A stretch of DNA of 64,000 nucleotides, taken from Nelumbo lutea. Its lineage: Eukaryota; Streptophyta; Magnoliopsida; Proteales; Nelumbonaceae. Where the stretch lies: NCBI GenBank assembly GCA_022828595.1, contig JAKGHH010000002.1, positions 65,630,383 to 65,694,382 on the forward strand, written 5' to 3'. Shown here one piece after another: positions 32,505 through 44,127 of the stretch (position 1 is its first letter; every line of letters starts with the position of its first letter). The position numbers and the translations under genes are program-made. The notes below the pieces were generated by a model, which saw nothing but the letters and a program-made list of their open reading frames with translations, was not told where the DNA came from and searched no databases.

Positions 32505-35500
32505 CTGAAACAGAGTAAAACAAGTTTGGCCGGTTCATTATGTATAGAATATAAGCATTTCATGAATGAATATTTAAACACACCATCTGAAGGGCCAGTT
32601 TTCTGCTGACTGACCATTCATGCACCCAAAAATGCAGAAAGGATTATAAAGCCAATTCTTTACGGATTACAGGTGATTTGGATCCTGACAAGCATACAAT
32701 TATGTCATATTCTAAGGAGAAAACTTTGGCTATCCACATTCCACAGGGAGAGTCCCGTGGACAGCACAGGTTGTCGATTATTCCACAGGGAGAGTCCTAT
32801 GGACAGCACAGGTTGTCGATTGTAGACAGCCAAATTTTTTGCTATTCCACAGGCTATGGTACATTTGGGAAACAAGCCTTCTATCCCTGACTTGTCCAAC
32901 AGATATGGAGCCAAATATAGTTAGCAACTTTGATACACCATATATCCAAACTTTCTGATACTAACTAGTGACTCTACTCATCCCAGATTAAAGGCAGCTC
33001 TTGCAACTGAAAATTTAACAAGCAGAAGAAAAAAAGCAAACAAATAAAACAAGTAGGACTTTCATTACCAACCAAAGGGAAAGGAACAATAAAGGATGTA
33101 TATGAAAAGTTTATGTATATCTGCATCTTTGTATTTTTTTAATAGAATTGTATGGAATGGCATATGTTTTTTTTTTTTAAATGCAAAAGGAAAAAATGTG
33201 AATTTACTATAGAAACATATTTACAGAACATGAAGAATAGAGGTTTCAAAAATATGAAGTCTATATGGAATATTTCATTTTATAATGTATGTTATTAACA
33301 AAAAAAAAAAAAACTAATTATTCTTGTATGTATACACAACTGGATATCAAATGTGTCATATTTTTTTGTTCCAAATTTTTTAAATGAAAATGTATTAAAG
33401 ACTTGATCTTTTTATATCTAACCAAGTATGCCTGACTGAAATCCCAACAGTATTTCTTTTAATCTTCAAATTGAACAATACATTTAGAAGAGCTTACCAA
33501 GATGACAGCTATGGAGAACTGGGTCCAAAAGGCTTCGGCAGTCAATGAGAGTAACAACAGCGTACTTCTCCGGGTGGTGATTGAGGAGGTCTTTAGATGA
33601 ATGTGCGGCAATCAATCCAGCAGCGGCTAAGGCTCCAGATAATTTGATCCCTCGTTCCTTGCACGCCTGCATTACAAACCCAATCCTTTGTTGTCACTAT
33701 TTATACAAGACTGGGGTTGCTCAAGGGAAGGTCACCCAAATAGATATCTATTGATACAAATTTACCATTCCCTTTTTTTTTTTTGGATGAAACAAATCTA
33801 CCATTCGTATGTACTTGTAAATGCATATATACACTGATACACACAGATACAAGCTTAATGTCAAAACTTAATAGAGCTGGCTCAAAGATGACCTAAACTA
33901 ATACAAATATTTTAGGATGGATCATGCCCCATAGGATTCTTTAAGTTGGGCTAAAGCACATATTTTCTAAAGATGGAAAGCATTTAAAAGATTTTTTATA
34001 GATAAAGCATCTAAAGGATTGAATATATCCATATTCTACATGTGAACATAACAATACCTTTTTGGTTGATGCATGATGTTGTAATAGGTCTGGTTCAACA
34101 AAATATGAGTATTGACAACATTTAGATACAAAGCATCCACTAAGGAAAATTTTATGTATACTCTAAAGGGAAATTCTGATGACAAAGAATGTTTATGCTT
34201 GGTGTTTATGCCATGGAAGTTTTTCATCAATTCAATCTTTTTGGAGGTTAAGTTAGTTTTGATGTAAAAGGGGTAGAAAATTTGTCATTATGAGATCCTT
34301 CAGCTACATTTCTACCCTTTTGTGATGAAAACAAAGTTTTATGCCCCTTCTACATTAAAATTATTGTAACATCTTAAGGAAACAGGGGAAATTCTTGTTA
34401 GACAGTTATGTATGCCCTTAGTTTCAATCAGAATGATGTACTTTATGAGTTTATTGTAAATGAATAAAAGTGCATATTTGATTCATGTTCCTTTGGTATG
34501 TTTCTGTGTAGTACCATTAAACTGGACCCTTAATGAGACTCGTGTTAGTTTAGACTGTTCACATCTAGTGGGTCGGTCTGGGGAGACCTATCTTGACAAG
34601 GCAGACACTGTGATGCCACCAAGTCGGTTGGGGTGGCCTGTCTCAGCTGCCAAGGTGAGACCCTAAGCACATACAGTGTAGAATTAATTGAATCTATGAA
34701 CTGGACCAGATTTTCAGTATTGCCCTGGACCTTGGAGATTGATGGGCAAAACTGAAAAGTTACACCTGACCCCTAGACTCGATTATGATACTGCACTAGG
34801 TGTCGGATTGGGTTGTCTTTGATGTACCATTCAGTGAGATCCTTAGCGGGGGTCAAAACCTGAGAATGTTGGGACAGTCTGAGAATTCATCTGAGTGGGT
34901 GACCATAGTGACAGGATCAGCCCCTTTGTCGGACAAAGGTAATGATCGGTGATGCACTCTCACTGATGGAAACTAAGACTGCTGGCAGCCGATTTCAACC
35001 ATTGAGATTTGTTTTGCAAAATATGTTTTATATGAGATATGAAAGTATATACGTTATGGTTTCGAAATGATTTACAAAAATGTTTTAATTCCTGGGATCC
35101 ATATAAACAGAGAGTGCAACACTGTTCCTTGCAGCCGAGGGAGAGGTCCTCTCTTGTCGGGCAGTGTATGATCATTATGAGCTGAGAGGTTAAGTGTAAG
35201 ACCATTGAAGATAATACCTGATGGGCTAATCTTGCATCTATCCACAGTCCCTGGGTGTTACAAGGTGGCTTGGCCCAGGGACCACTTAGGGTAAGTGTTG
35301 GGCCCATAGAGCCCATGAGATGGGTTTCAGGGGGTGCACTGTCCATAACAGTGTATTCGGCCAGGCCTTGTAACAAAGGCTGGGCTGAACCCATGTGGTT
35401 GATGTGTAGATCAATGTTTGGGTCTCATGCCATAGAAGGAAACCCAACTAGGCAGCAGTTTGGAAGGCTAAGTGAATACATAACCTTAAATGGGCCTCAA

Positions 35501-38500
35501 GTCCATTTCAAACTGGGCTAATTTGATTAGTCACTTAAAGGGGCAAGTTCTGAGATGGATCAGCTGATAGGATTGGGCCCAGACCCGATCCACTTAAAGA
35601 GTCCAAGATCTAAATAAGATTTAGATCTGGAAGCCTCCTAATTAGATTAGGAGATGGTTGATCGGATCTGCAAATAAGATAAGGGTTATCCCTTATCACT
35701 TGAAGGGACTTCTAATCCAAATGTGATTTGGATCACCAACTTCTAATGGGATTAGAAGTTGATCCCTTTAAGATTATAAAAGGAAGAGGGGGCGGCAGCC
35801 TTTAGACATGCAATACACAATTCCTGTCTTCAGAGCTGAAATCACAAGAAGAGAGAATTCTGCACCATGTGAATACTCTCTTGCCGCCTCCAGCAGTTCG
35901 ATCTCCTACTCTCTACAGAGTAATCAAGATTTGATCTTGATAACAATCTTTTGGAGAAAAGATTGATTGAAGTTGTATTCACAAGCCATCCTGTTGATTC
36001 TTGCGAAGGGTCAAGTTCTTTTGGAAGAACACTACTGATTCTGCTCCATCCTGCACTGCGCCATCTTCAGTGGGAGCAGATTTTGGATCCTTCCTTGGGC
36101 GTAAACACCTCCATTGGGAGATACTGTTTTTCCGTATCAAGTATAATCCCTTCCTACTCCTTTTGGTTCAGATCTGGTTTAGTTTATAGTTCAAAAATGA
36201 TCATTGAAAATATGATTTTCTAAATAGGGAATGCAATTCCCAGTTGAAGGGAGAGAAAAATTTTTGAAATTCGCCCCCTTTATTCCACAATCTTTGGGCG
36301 TCCATGTGATAGATATCCTATCCCTTCAATTCTTACTAGTGCTAATCCCAATGCATTAGCAAAAATATGTTTTAATAGTACCTTATACAATTCTAAATTT
36401 TTGAATGAGATGGTTCTCTAATTGCAATAACTACTAAGAAATCAAATTGAAATGCAAGGATTTCTCCTTCATTCTTTTGCTCAGAATTGTAATGCAAAGA
36501 TGTGATAACAATTTTGAGAATTTGGTCACTGGCCCCATAGATGAGAATTTGGTGACCTGTAGTTTGCACAAAACTAATAAATCAGAATAGGACTAACTCA
36601 TAACTCTGACGATTGATGGACTACAGAATGAAGCAAATAAGGAATAACTAGCATAGAATTAGCTGAAATAGCAATAGCCAGAGAAGGAATATTGATAACA
36701 AAGGAAAATTGACTAAACAAGATATTGTTGGAAGGAGACTCAAAACTGATCATGGACCAGAAAAACCAGAATACCATGGAAACTAAGAGAAGTGATGATG
36801 GGCATTTTGGAACTTCCTTGCCAACATGAACAAAATGATGAAGAAGACTTGAATGAACAAGACAGATGAAATGTAAATTTCATTGTATTTGCTGTCTTTG
36901 GAATAAGGACTACACCTCAACTATAGTCATTTTCACAATGTAACCGAAAGAAACTCATTAATTCGTTTCTAGAACCAAGTCTAGACCAAACCCAAATCAA
37001 AGTGTTTTCCTATATGAGGACCTATCTCTAGGATGAAGTGCTAATTTGTTAACAATGAATCAAATGGTTAAATCTTAGTGTTGTATACTTGTAAAACACA
37101 GGGCCATTAATTATGGGAGTCATATTAGCCAGGCAAAAGAAAGGCCATTTAACTGGAGCTAGTCATATGTATGCATAATATATATGCCAAGTACTAGGAT
37201 ATTCAAACTTTCTCCCAACAAAAAAAAAAAAAGGATATTCAAACTTTCAAAGGGTATAGGGCTACGTTTAAGCTATCTAAATGGAGCAACTAGTGATTTT
37301 TTATTTTTGGGGCTACACAACGGGGTAGTCCATCTCCCATCCCCTAAACCCTCCCCACCCCCGGTGGCAACAGGCAGGAATACATCTCACGTCTCGGCTA
37401 CGATATAGCTTAGAACATACCAACTGGACAACCAACTGGTGTTGGGAAATTAGTTTCAGACATAATAGTTGAAACTCTTTGGCATATCTAACGACAACAT
37501 CTAATGATTAAATCTCAACAACAAGTTCAATTTGGCCCATCAAAAATTAAATGGGCTTTCTTTCTTGTAGGTAAAAGGGCTACACAACCAGGGGGTAGCC
37601 CTCTCCCAACCCTTTGTGACTTGGGATAAACCTTATGGTGATTATAATCAAGGATCAAAATTTCGTCACGTATCAGCCTATATCGACCGACACGTATCGT
37701 ATCGGAGCCTTCCCGATATGCCCCTACAGGGGGTGTTTCAGGTTGGCGAGTGGTTCAAGGGGTAAACCGGCCTTAAACCAGCCCCTCTAAACCAGTTTTG
37801 AAAAAAATTAAAATATATATGTAAACAGTACCGATACAGGCCGATACACCCTACTGGCATATTGCCCTGTATCGATATTTTGAACCTTGGTTATAATGAT
37901 TAGGTATGTCAATGGGACTGTTTTGCTGACCCAATGCAACACCAACCTCAGCCTGCCTCACCCCGATAAAAAGGAGAAGGAATATCAAATACAACCCGTC
38001 CCATGTATAGTGCACTTGCACTCAACTAAATCTATTTCTATACTACTTTAAAAACTACAAATAGCCTCAATAATATTTCTGTAATTTTTTTAGGACAAAA
38101 TTTATGCCTCCATATTTAAATTTATTGATAAAAAATAGGGCAAATAGGGTAACTGGTTATTGATATTAAATGGATTCAAAAGAGGTAATTTTAAGATATT
38201 CAATGCATTCAATTATCTCTCATTAAATCTAACATTTAAGGTATTAACTTGCATTCACCTTCATTCAGTCATGTATTTAGGGTATTTTTATTTCTGCTCA
38301 TTATTAAATTCTATTAATTTAATCCATATATAATAAATTAATAATTTCAATAATACAAAAGCTTATACTTTTAAAATATACCTTGAAAAAAAATGTTTTC
38401 ATCTAGGTGGTGGTAAGAAATTAAATCATTTTGGGTCAAATGGGATAATCCTTGTTTTCACAATTAAATAATAAAATTCAAAAATAGATCAAACATAAAA

Positions 38501-41115
38501 AAATATATAGAGAAATAAAAAAATGAAAACATTTTTAACATCATATATCTAGCATATTAAACAAGAATAAGTATGATAAATAAGAAATGATTTTATTAAT
38601 GATGAAAATAAAATGTAAAATTTAAAACAAATTGAAAATAAAACTATTTTCCTGTTTTCACTCATTAAATCTCATATCTAAGGTATATTCTCTCATTAAA
38701 TCCTATATTTAAGATGTACTTTTCTCATCATTAAATTATATTAATTAAATCCATAACATTAACTTTACTAGTATAAAAATAAATATTTTAAAAAATGAAT
38801 TTAAAAACAAAACCATTTTCTTCCCTCCCGGTGGTGGGTAAGCAATTCTAACATATGGGGTCAAATGGATTAAAAAATAATGTCATAATTAAATAATAAA
38901 AATAAATAAACACATAATGCAAATAAAAAAAAAATTGGGCATATCTCTAATATTGTATATTCATTATACTAAACAAAAATAAGTATGAAATGTAAAAAGT
39001 ATTCTTATTAATGTTGAAAATGAAATGCTAAATTTAAAATCAACATAGAAATGAAATGATGCTATAGCCAAATAATAAAATGAAGATCTGAACCAGACTT
39101 GAACAAATCTGATAAAATCCAATCCATTTACAGCACCACTACTTAGGAGTGTAACTAGTTTCAGAGTGCAGATTTCAGACAATGGCCCAGATCCCCAACT
39201 AGATAATGATGAATCAAATTCTAATTAGTTTAACAGAAGCTCCAACAGTTAACATGCTTTCTCTTCCCCCAAGGAATATTGCCAAACCTTTTCCCCACTA
39301 ATCCAAAGTAATAAAGTTAGCCCTAATCAACAATGTCCAAAGTGAAAAGTACCAACATATAATTTTGCGTAGTTAAAATAATAAATAAACAGTAAGAAAT
39401 ACAAACATCTTCTTCCTCCACTCTCCACCATGGATTGTTGATTTGAATTTTATTATTTTCTTTAGAGAGGGGGTTTAGGATCTACCTAAAAGCTAGTTTA
39501 AAATAAGGTGATGAGTGGGGCGCATCCATTCTTTATAAATGGGTAGATTCCATTTCAAAAAGAAAATCTAAAAAGACACCCTTATTTCTTTTTTATAGTA
39601 ATAAACTGAATAGGCAGGCGACCAACCCAACGGGTCCCAATGTACATCTCGATGATTTAGACTTGAGACGTTATAGGACCTCCCATAAATAAATTAATTA
39701 ACTAAAATATAATAAGCCACAATGCCACTGTGGAAGAAACCAACCGGACATCCAAATTTGATATGTTTATAATTAAATTTCAATAGAAATTTGGGTCAAA
39801 TAGGATAGGGGTGATCCGTATTTGATCCGATTATAAACAGATAGAATTCGAATATGAATCTAAACGGATACCTTTTTTTTCTTGCAGCGTAGGTTAATGT
39901 GACTGGATTATAACTTAAGGCTAGGATTGGACTGGCCCGGATTGAACCAATATTCAGTCGATTGACATATGATAAGATTACGAGTGTAATGGATCAGGTT
40001 TGAATTGGATCCTATCTAAAATTCATACCAATTTTAACAGTTTGAAAGGTTCAGATATTGAATTGAACCAGTCCAGAATGGTCCAGATTTCAAAATATTA
40101 ATCGGATTGGATTGGACATGATCCATTAACAATCGATTCATACTAGACCGGTTCGGATCGGACCAATAATCACAGGATTGATGTAGACCGAAGACAATAT
40201 TTCTCAATTTCAGATACGGTTCAGATCAGCCACATCATCTCTCCACGTGGCAAAGATAAGCAAATCGGGCATCCGATTAGGAAATCTTTGAAGGGTGAGA
40301 GAGAGAGAGAGTGGGTGTAGAAATTCACTCACAGTGATGAGTCTAGTGGTGTCGTCGGAGTTCATCTGCAGCCGCACCACCTCCGACGATCGGGGCGAGA
40401 TAGTATCCAGAAATTCCAGATTTGCGAATCTGAACGAGTTCAGCGAGTAGCCCAGCAAATCAATTCCACGCGCCCAAAACGGCTTATTGGCCTTCCCACT
40501 CGGGATGAGTTCCTCGATTCCCAAACCGACCTCCCCTTTCTTCCCGGTTTCAATCCCCTTCTTGTCTCCCACCAACCGCACCATCTCTCTGAGCACAAAC
40601 TCCGCCGACGTGCGGTCGCATACGGCCGTGTGAAACCGAAGCGCTAGAACCCATTTCGTGTCGGGCAGCGCGTAGAGGCTGGCGAAAACGGTCTCCGTGT
40701 CGGGGTGAATCGGGGGCTCGTGTTTGGGAGACCAAGGGTTGCGTTTCAATTCGTGTTCGAGTACACAGTGAAACGGGGAGACGAGGGGATTGTTTTGAAG
40801 GAGATGAGAAGTGAAGGGGACGTCGAAGGATTCGATTTGGAGGGAGGGAATGGGGGATATGGCGAAGGAGAAGGTGTTGGTGGTGGGGTCGTGGGTGAGT
40901 TTGGAACGGAAGATGGGGTGGGAATTCTGGAGCTTGTAGAGGGCGTTTTGGAGAGCTGAGATATCTGGGAGCTTGGAGAGGAGGAGAGACAACACAGTTA
41001 TACCGGTTCCGCCCGGCACTGCTCGGCACCAGCTGTACTCGGTCCCGCCGACTGATCGACCCTCCGATCCCGGTTGCTGACTGTTGTCTGTATCATTGAA
41101 GTTCTGACCCGCCAT
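32065..41115 (-). CDS. Gene A: acyltransferase/condensation-fold protein, three exons, 463 residues
   Basis: Exons 41115-40333, 33666-33498 and 32504-32065 join in frame (783+169+440 bp) to a 463-residue protein. All four junctions are GT..AG. The N-terminal half (GGTGITVLSLLLSKLPDISA, then LQNSHPIFRSKLTHD) is the opening of a CoA-dependent acyltransferase / condensation-domain fold. Residues 159-172 (LRFHTAVCDRTSAE) sit where the family's HxxxD catalytic motif should be, but here His162 and Asp167 are separated by four residues, not three. The C-terminal block (YMGCSSVHSVGPSIAIFDTI, then CVYPSPLHSREQM) is nearly identical in gene B. No signal peptide or membrane segment is seen. Substrate and activity are unknown; the DFGWG motif of BAHD enzymes is not apparent. 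Intron 1 is 6.7 kb and full of transposon debris. Confidence 0.85.
32738..32821. repeat. 42-bp tandem duplication in gene A intron 2
   Basis: ATTCCACAGGGAGAGTCC recurs exactly 42 bp apart (32738 and 32780). The two units differ at two positions (CG/TA). A fragment (TATTCCACAGG) follows at 32843. Confidence 0.9.
33498..33666 (-). CDS. Gene A exon 2 (169 bp)
   Basis: Acceptor TAATGCAG|GCGTGC and donor CATCTTG|GTAAGC. It encodes ACKERGIKLSGALAAAGLIA and so on, ending HSCHL plus the first base of a Gly codon. Same length and phase as exon 2 of gene B. Confidence 0.9.
34330..36310 (+). mobile_element. Probable LTR-derived insertion in gene A intron 1
   Basis: A roughly 2-kb block of distinct composition. 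TATAAAAGGAAGAGGG at 35775 looks like a promoter, and about 100 bp downstream begins a GC-richer leader-like stretch (CTCTTGCCGCCTCCAGCAG). This is the look of an LTR with its TATA box and R/U5 region. No partner LTR, PBS or coding region is seen, so a solo LTR or remnant is the best guess. Boundaries are approximate. Confidence 0.35.
37305..37440 (-). mobile_element. tRNA-derived SINE, copy 3 (gene A intron 1)
   Basis: The minus strand has the A-box-like TTGGTTGTCCAGTTGG, a weaker B-box region (CGTGAGATGTATTCC), a GC-rich GGGGATGGGAGATGGACTAC body and the shared 3' end CCGTTGTGTAGCC followed by an A-rich tail. Confidence 0.6.
37575..37620 (-). mobile_element. SINE fragment, copy 4
   Basis: On the minus strand GGGAGAGGGCTACCCCCTGG and TTGTGTAGCCC match the 3' half of the SINE family. 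The promoter half is absent. A hAT MITE lies 28 bp beyond. Confidence 0.5.
37649..37889. mobile_element. hAT MITE of the CAAGGWTCAAAAT family, 241 bp
   Basis: The ends CAAGGATCAAAATTTCG and (reverse complement) CAAGGTTCAAAATATCG are flanked by ATTATAAT (37641-37648) and GTTATAAT (37890-37897), an 8-bp target duplication with one mismatch. Internal ACGTATC/GATACG repeats. A relative with recognisable flanks is at 51016-51176. Confidence 0.8.
37890..40332. other. Gene A intron 1, donor-side part
   Basis: AT-rich, with paired CTCATTAAATCTCATATCTAAG-like phrases near 38215 and 38660. This indicates an old internal duplication of about 450 bp (the TAAGAAATTAAATCATTTTGG and TAAGCAATTCTAACATATGG contexts also recur). 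39780-40200 has hAT-like GGATTGGACTGG blocks. A (GA)n lies just inside the donor (40299-40313). Confidence 0.4.
40333..41115 (-). CDS. Gene A exon 1 (codons 1-261)
   Basis: Starts at ATG 41115, directly after a (CT)n tract. The donor is ATCACT|GTGAGT at 40333/40332, phase 0. The open frame continues into the intron for 40 codons, but homology to gene B stops exactly at the donor. Confidence 0.9.
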
Positions 41116-41142
41116 GAGAGAGAGAGAGAGAGAGAGAGAGAG
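41116..41142 (-). promoter_or_regulatory. (CT)n tract immediately before the gene A start codon
   Basis: About 13 CT units on the coding strand end at the ATG itself, so the whole tract lies in the 5' UTR. Pyrimidine microsatellites are common in plant 5' UTRs and are prone to length change. Confidence 0.7.
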
Positions 41143-41376
41143 GGGAGGAGGAGGTGGTGGTGCTCTACTGCCTGCTTTCTTTAGGCTGGATTTTTGGCAT
41201 TTATCAGAAAAAATATATTTTTCACGTGGTTGAGAGTAATGAAATGTGCGAAGATAAAATAAAACTTTGGAGAGTAGTTGTTATGATTTCTTCGAGCAGT
41301 CGGAAATTCAGGGTACGAGAATTTAATCAAGGAAGGGGAGAGATTACTTAAATCTTCTTAAAGGAATCTTACTTAA

Positions 41377-42020
41377 GGGTTATGTACGAAAACACCCCTA
41401 TAATTTCATATATTTATTTAAATTTATCTTTTCATTTTGTTTTAATGTTTGTGGACTGCCATTGACCGGATGGTCAGACCGTTTGGTCCGAGAACGTCCA
41501 TGCAGCTGATTCCGTTTCACCCTTGGCCAAACAATGTTGATTTGGTCATTAACCCATTGATTTAGGCAATTGAACTGTTTCATTTATTCAACGGTTTTTA
41601 CCACTTTTATTTTAATTTTCTTTTTTTAAGTTATAATGGGTCATTCATTCAAATTGGACGATTGAAGCATTAACACAGAAATCGATGGCCACAATGGTTA
41701 TGATTTCTAATCGGTTTTTTAAACCTTGGTTTGTTTTGACATGAAAAATAAAGTAACATTATCATCTAAATTGAGTGAAAAATGTTGAAGGGCACCAACT
41801 AATGATTATTTATTCTAACAGTATCAAATACTTCTTTGTATAAAAACAAAACTGACCAATTAGTGTCAAATAGAGTGGTTGCTCCTATCTTGTATAAATG
41901 CTGGTTCCATTCGCATAGGGGCTTTACAATAAAATATAAATATAAGGGGTGTTTTAATGAAATCAAACTATAGGATAGAATTTATTCATGAAACTATAGG
42001 GAGTGTTCTAGTAAATGATC
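41377..42020. mobile_element. Mutator-like non-autonomous element, degraded
   Basis: CGAAAACACCCCTATAATTTC at left is mirrored at right by AGAACACTCCCTATAGTTTC (reverse complement). The interior at about 41440-41730 looks like an inserted hAT MITE (GACCGGATGGTCAGACCG to AATCGGTTTTTTAAACC). It lies in the upstream region of gene A. Confidence 0.45.
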
Positions 42021-42589
42021 GTTATTTAAATTCCTATGGTAAAAGACTTAAACATCTCTTAGGTCTTTTTTAAGGGTAAATTACAAAGACCCCACTGTAC
42101 TATGGGGTCTGTGACAAAGACCCCCTATACATTGTTTTGCGACAATGACCCCCTGCACTGATATGAAGGAATGCATTAAATTACCAAAATACCCCACTAA
42201 TTTTTTTTTTATTTTTTTAAAACCTATTTAACCTATTGTTTTCTCTTTCTTCTCTTCTTTTCCCCTCCCTCACCGTCCTCTCTCATTCTTTCTCTCTCCC
42301 AACTCTCTGGAATGAAAGGACAGAAACCTATTTTCTTCTCTTCTCCCTCTTCAATCTCGTCTCTATACTCGTCGCCGACGATGCCGCGATGATGGGAAAT
42401 TGCAATGCTTGATAGCCCAACAACAGATGTCTGCCCAAATCTTCGTCTTTTCCGTCTTCCATCCTTTCGCAATCATCATCATCGACTTCTGCTTCCAATG
42501 GCAATCAACAAAGGGAGAAAAAAAGACAAAAGGACTTGTAGTTGATGGAGCTGGAGACTCTCCTCCTACAGCACTTGTGGAACCAAACC

Positions 42590-42740
42590 CGAAGTCGCCT
42601 CCCTTGTAACACTTGCGGAGCCAGAGCCAACATCACGTCCTGACTTGAAGACTCCATCGCCGCTGCTAATCTTTCCTTTGCCATCCACAAGTCCTGCAAT
42701 AATGGTAGCCACCGATCTGATCTCAGGGTCATGTTTTCTT
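42590..42740 (-). pseudogene. Unrecognised exon-like stretch in the EDS1 Pack-MULE
   Basis: One minus-strand frame reads VATIIAGLVDGKGKISSGDG and stays open for about 50 codons with balanced composition. I do not recognise the family. It could be a second captured fragment or chance. Confidence 0.25.
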
Positions 42741-42814
42741 CACCACTTGACAAAGGTAGATTCATCAAAGAACATATCCTTACTTAATAGCTTTTTTTTT
42801 TTTTTGCAACTGAA

Positions 42815-43450
42815 ACTAATTTCTCCAATTCCACAACCATGGGTTTCACTTCTTGAGGAGGTTCTCTTCCAACAACATCAAGGCAAAGCTCCTCTACCTT
42901 GGCCCAGATACAGGGCTCAAAATAGTCTCCTGCTACCTTCTCTTATCGGCATGCTCAAGCCATCTCTGTTTGTACCTATAACACTTTGGCCTAGCCCGTT
43001 TCATGTACACCCCGGTGTCATCGTTCTTCGAATGCCAATAGAAATTGGCTATGTCCAAAGGCTCCACAAGGCGTTTGAACACCATACCCAGCTCAGCCCA
43101 ATCCGACTTAATCTCAAAGTCATCGGGCAATTCATACGTCTTTAGCATCTCAATAATCTCATCCCACATCCCTGCTAACTCGAGCTTGGTCACATTGGCC
43201 AAGAAATCTTTTTCGCCTTCTTGGTGTTTGAAGGAATCGATAATTGTTTAGCTTCCTGAGAGCTATTTTGATTTTGCCACAGTTATCCTCGATCTTCTAC
43301 TGCTTTTCTAGTTTTTGCCTCTCCGACTCTCCTATTGCACAGAGGCACAGCCTTGCCTTCGTGCTCTGGAATGCGGCATAAGCACAGAGAATATCACCTA
43401 CAATTCTTGTAATGTCTGATTGAAGTAGTAAGAAGAAGCGATAGTTGAAC
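42815..43450 (-). pseudogene. EDS1: Captured EDS1 C-terminal (EP-domain) fragment
   Basis: EDS1 is the lipase-like immune regulator that pairs with PAD4 or SAG101 downstream of TIR-type receptors. The minus strand encodes its C-terminal helical region: HQEGEKDFLANVTKLELAG, MWDEIIEMLKTYELPDDFE, RLVEPLDIANFY, then YRYKQRWLEHADKR. A further piece in a shifted frame, WAKVEELCLDVVGREPP, lies near 42880. Upstream (43250-43450) the KIKIALRKLNNY helix is present in yet another frame. The N-terminal lipase-like domain is absent. At least two frameshifts and the loss of the N-terminus make it a pseudogene fragment. Conservation of distinctive EDS1 phrases makes the identification firm. Confidence 0.85.
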
Positions 43451-44127
43451 TTACCAACCCAAGATCATTCAGAACTGTGTCAACATTTGTTGAAGAAATT
43501 AGAGGATCTAGATTGATCAAGTGTGGCTGATTCCGAATCTCATTCCAATTCTAGGGCTAGGGCTAGGACTTCTTACAGATTGTCAGATCTCAATTTGACA
43601 TCTGCCACTCTCGGTGCAAATCAGCTAATCCCAACCTCTAGAACCTTCGTCGTAACAGCTATGGTGCTCCTGGAACGCCCATGCTGCAATTTCATGGTGG
43701 CGGAAATTGCCTATCCGGCTGCATTTGAGGACTGGTTGAAAGTTTTGAACCGGTTAGGGAAGCAGGCAAATGGATAGAGAGAGAGAGATGGGGATCTGAA
43801 GAATGCAGTAATGGAGAGAGAGATCGGAATTGAATTAAATGGGTTCAATCCCGATGCTGTTAAGGGGAAGGGAAAGAAGAGAGATCGAGGGAGACAGAGA
43901 GAAATGTGAAGGAAGGAAAGGTAGTATGGAAGGTTGGGGAAGACGAATAGTGTTTTTCTCGTCTAATTATTATAAGGGTAGTATGGGGATTAAAAAATAC
44001 TGTAATGGCATTTTTGGACGAAAGGCTAACAGAAGGGAGTTTTTGTCTCATGGTCATAGTATAGGGGAGTCTTTGTCACAAAACCAAGTACAGGGGGTCT
44101 TTTCCACAGAGCCTTTCTAATTTACCC

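Larger units (their letters stand above)
42074..44127. mobile_element. Pack-MULE carrying an EDS1 fragment, 2,054 bp
   Basis: The left end GGGTAAATTACAAAGACCCC pairs with the right end (reverse complement GGGTAAATTAGAAAGGCTCT). Both continue with phrases like GACAAAGACCCCCTATAC and GACAAAGACTCCCCTATAC, about 100 bp of TIR. The flanks CTTTTTTAA and TTTTTCTAA agree at 7 of 9 positions, fitting a 9-bp Mutator-type duplication. There is no transposase. The interior has an EDS1-like C-terminal region on the minus strand and other exon-like stretches. It lies about 960 bp upstream of the gene A start codon. Confidence 0.8.

Noticed and set aside
34960..35394. 144-codon minus-strand ORF
   Set aside because: It sits in an LTR-like block in an intron and lacks any recognisable domain.
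40210..40332. Extension of gene A exon 1 to the downstream stop (301-residue ORF)
   Set aside because: Similarity to gene B ends at a consensus GT donor, exon 2 continues in phase, and the extension is low-complexity intron sequence with (GA)n.
43523..43777. 84-codon plus-strand ORF inside the EDS1 Pack-MULE
   Set aside because: It starts in an AGGGCTAGGGCTAGG simple stretch, has no known domain and opposes the captured gene's direction; not enough to call a gene.
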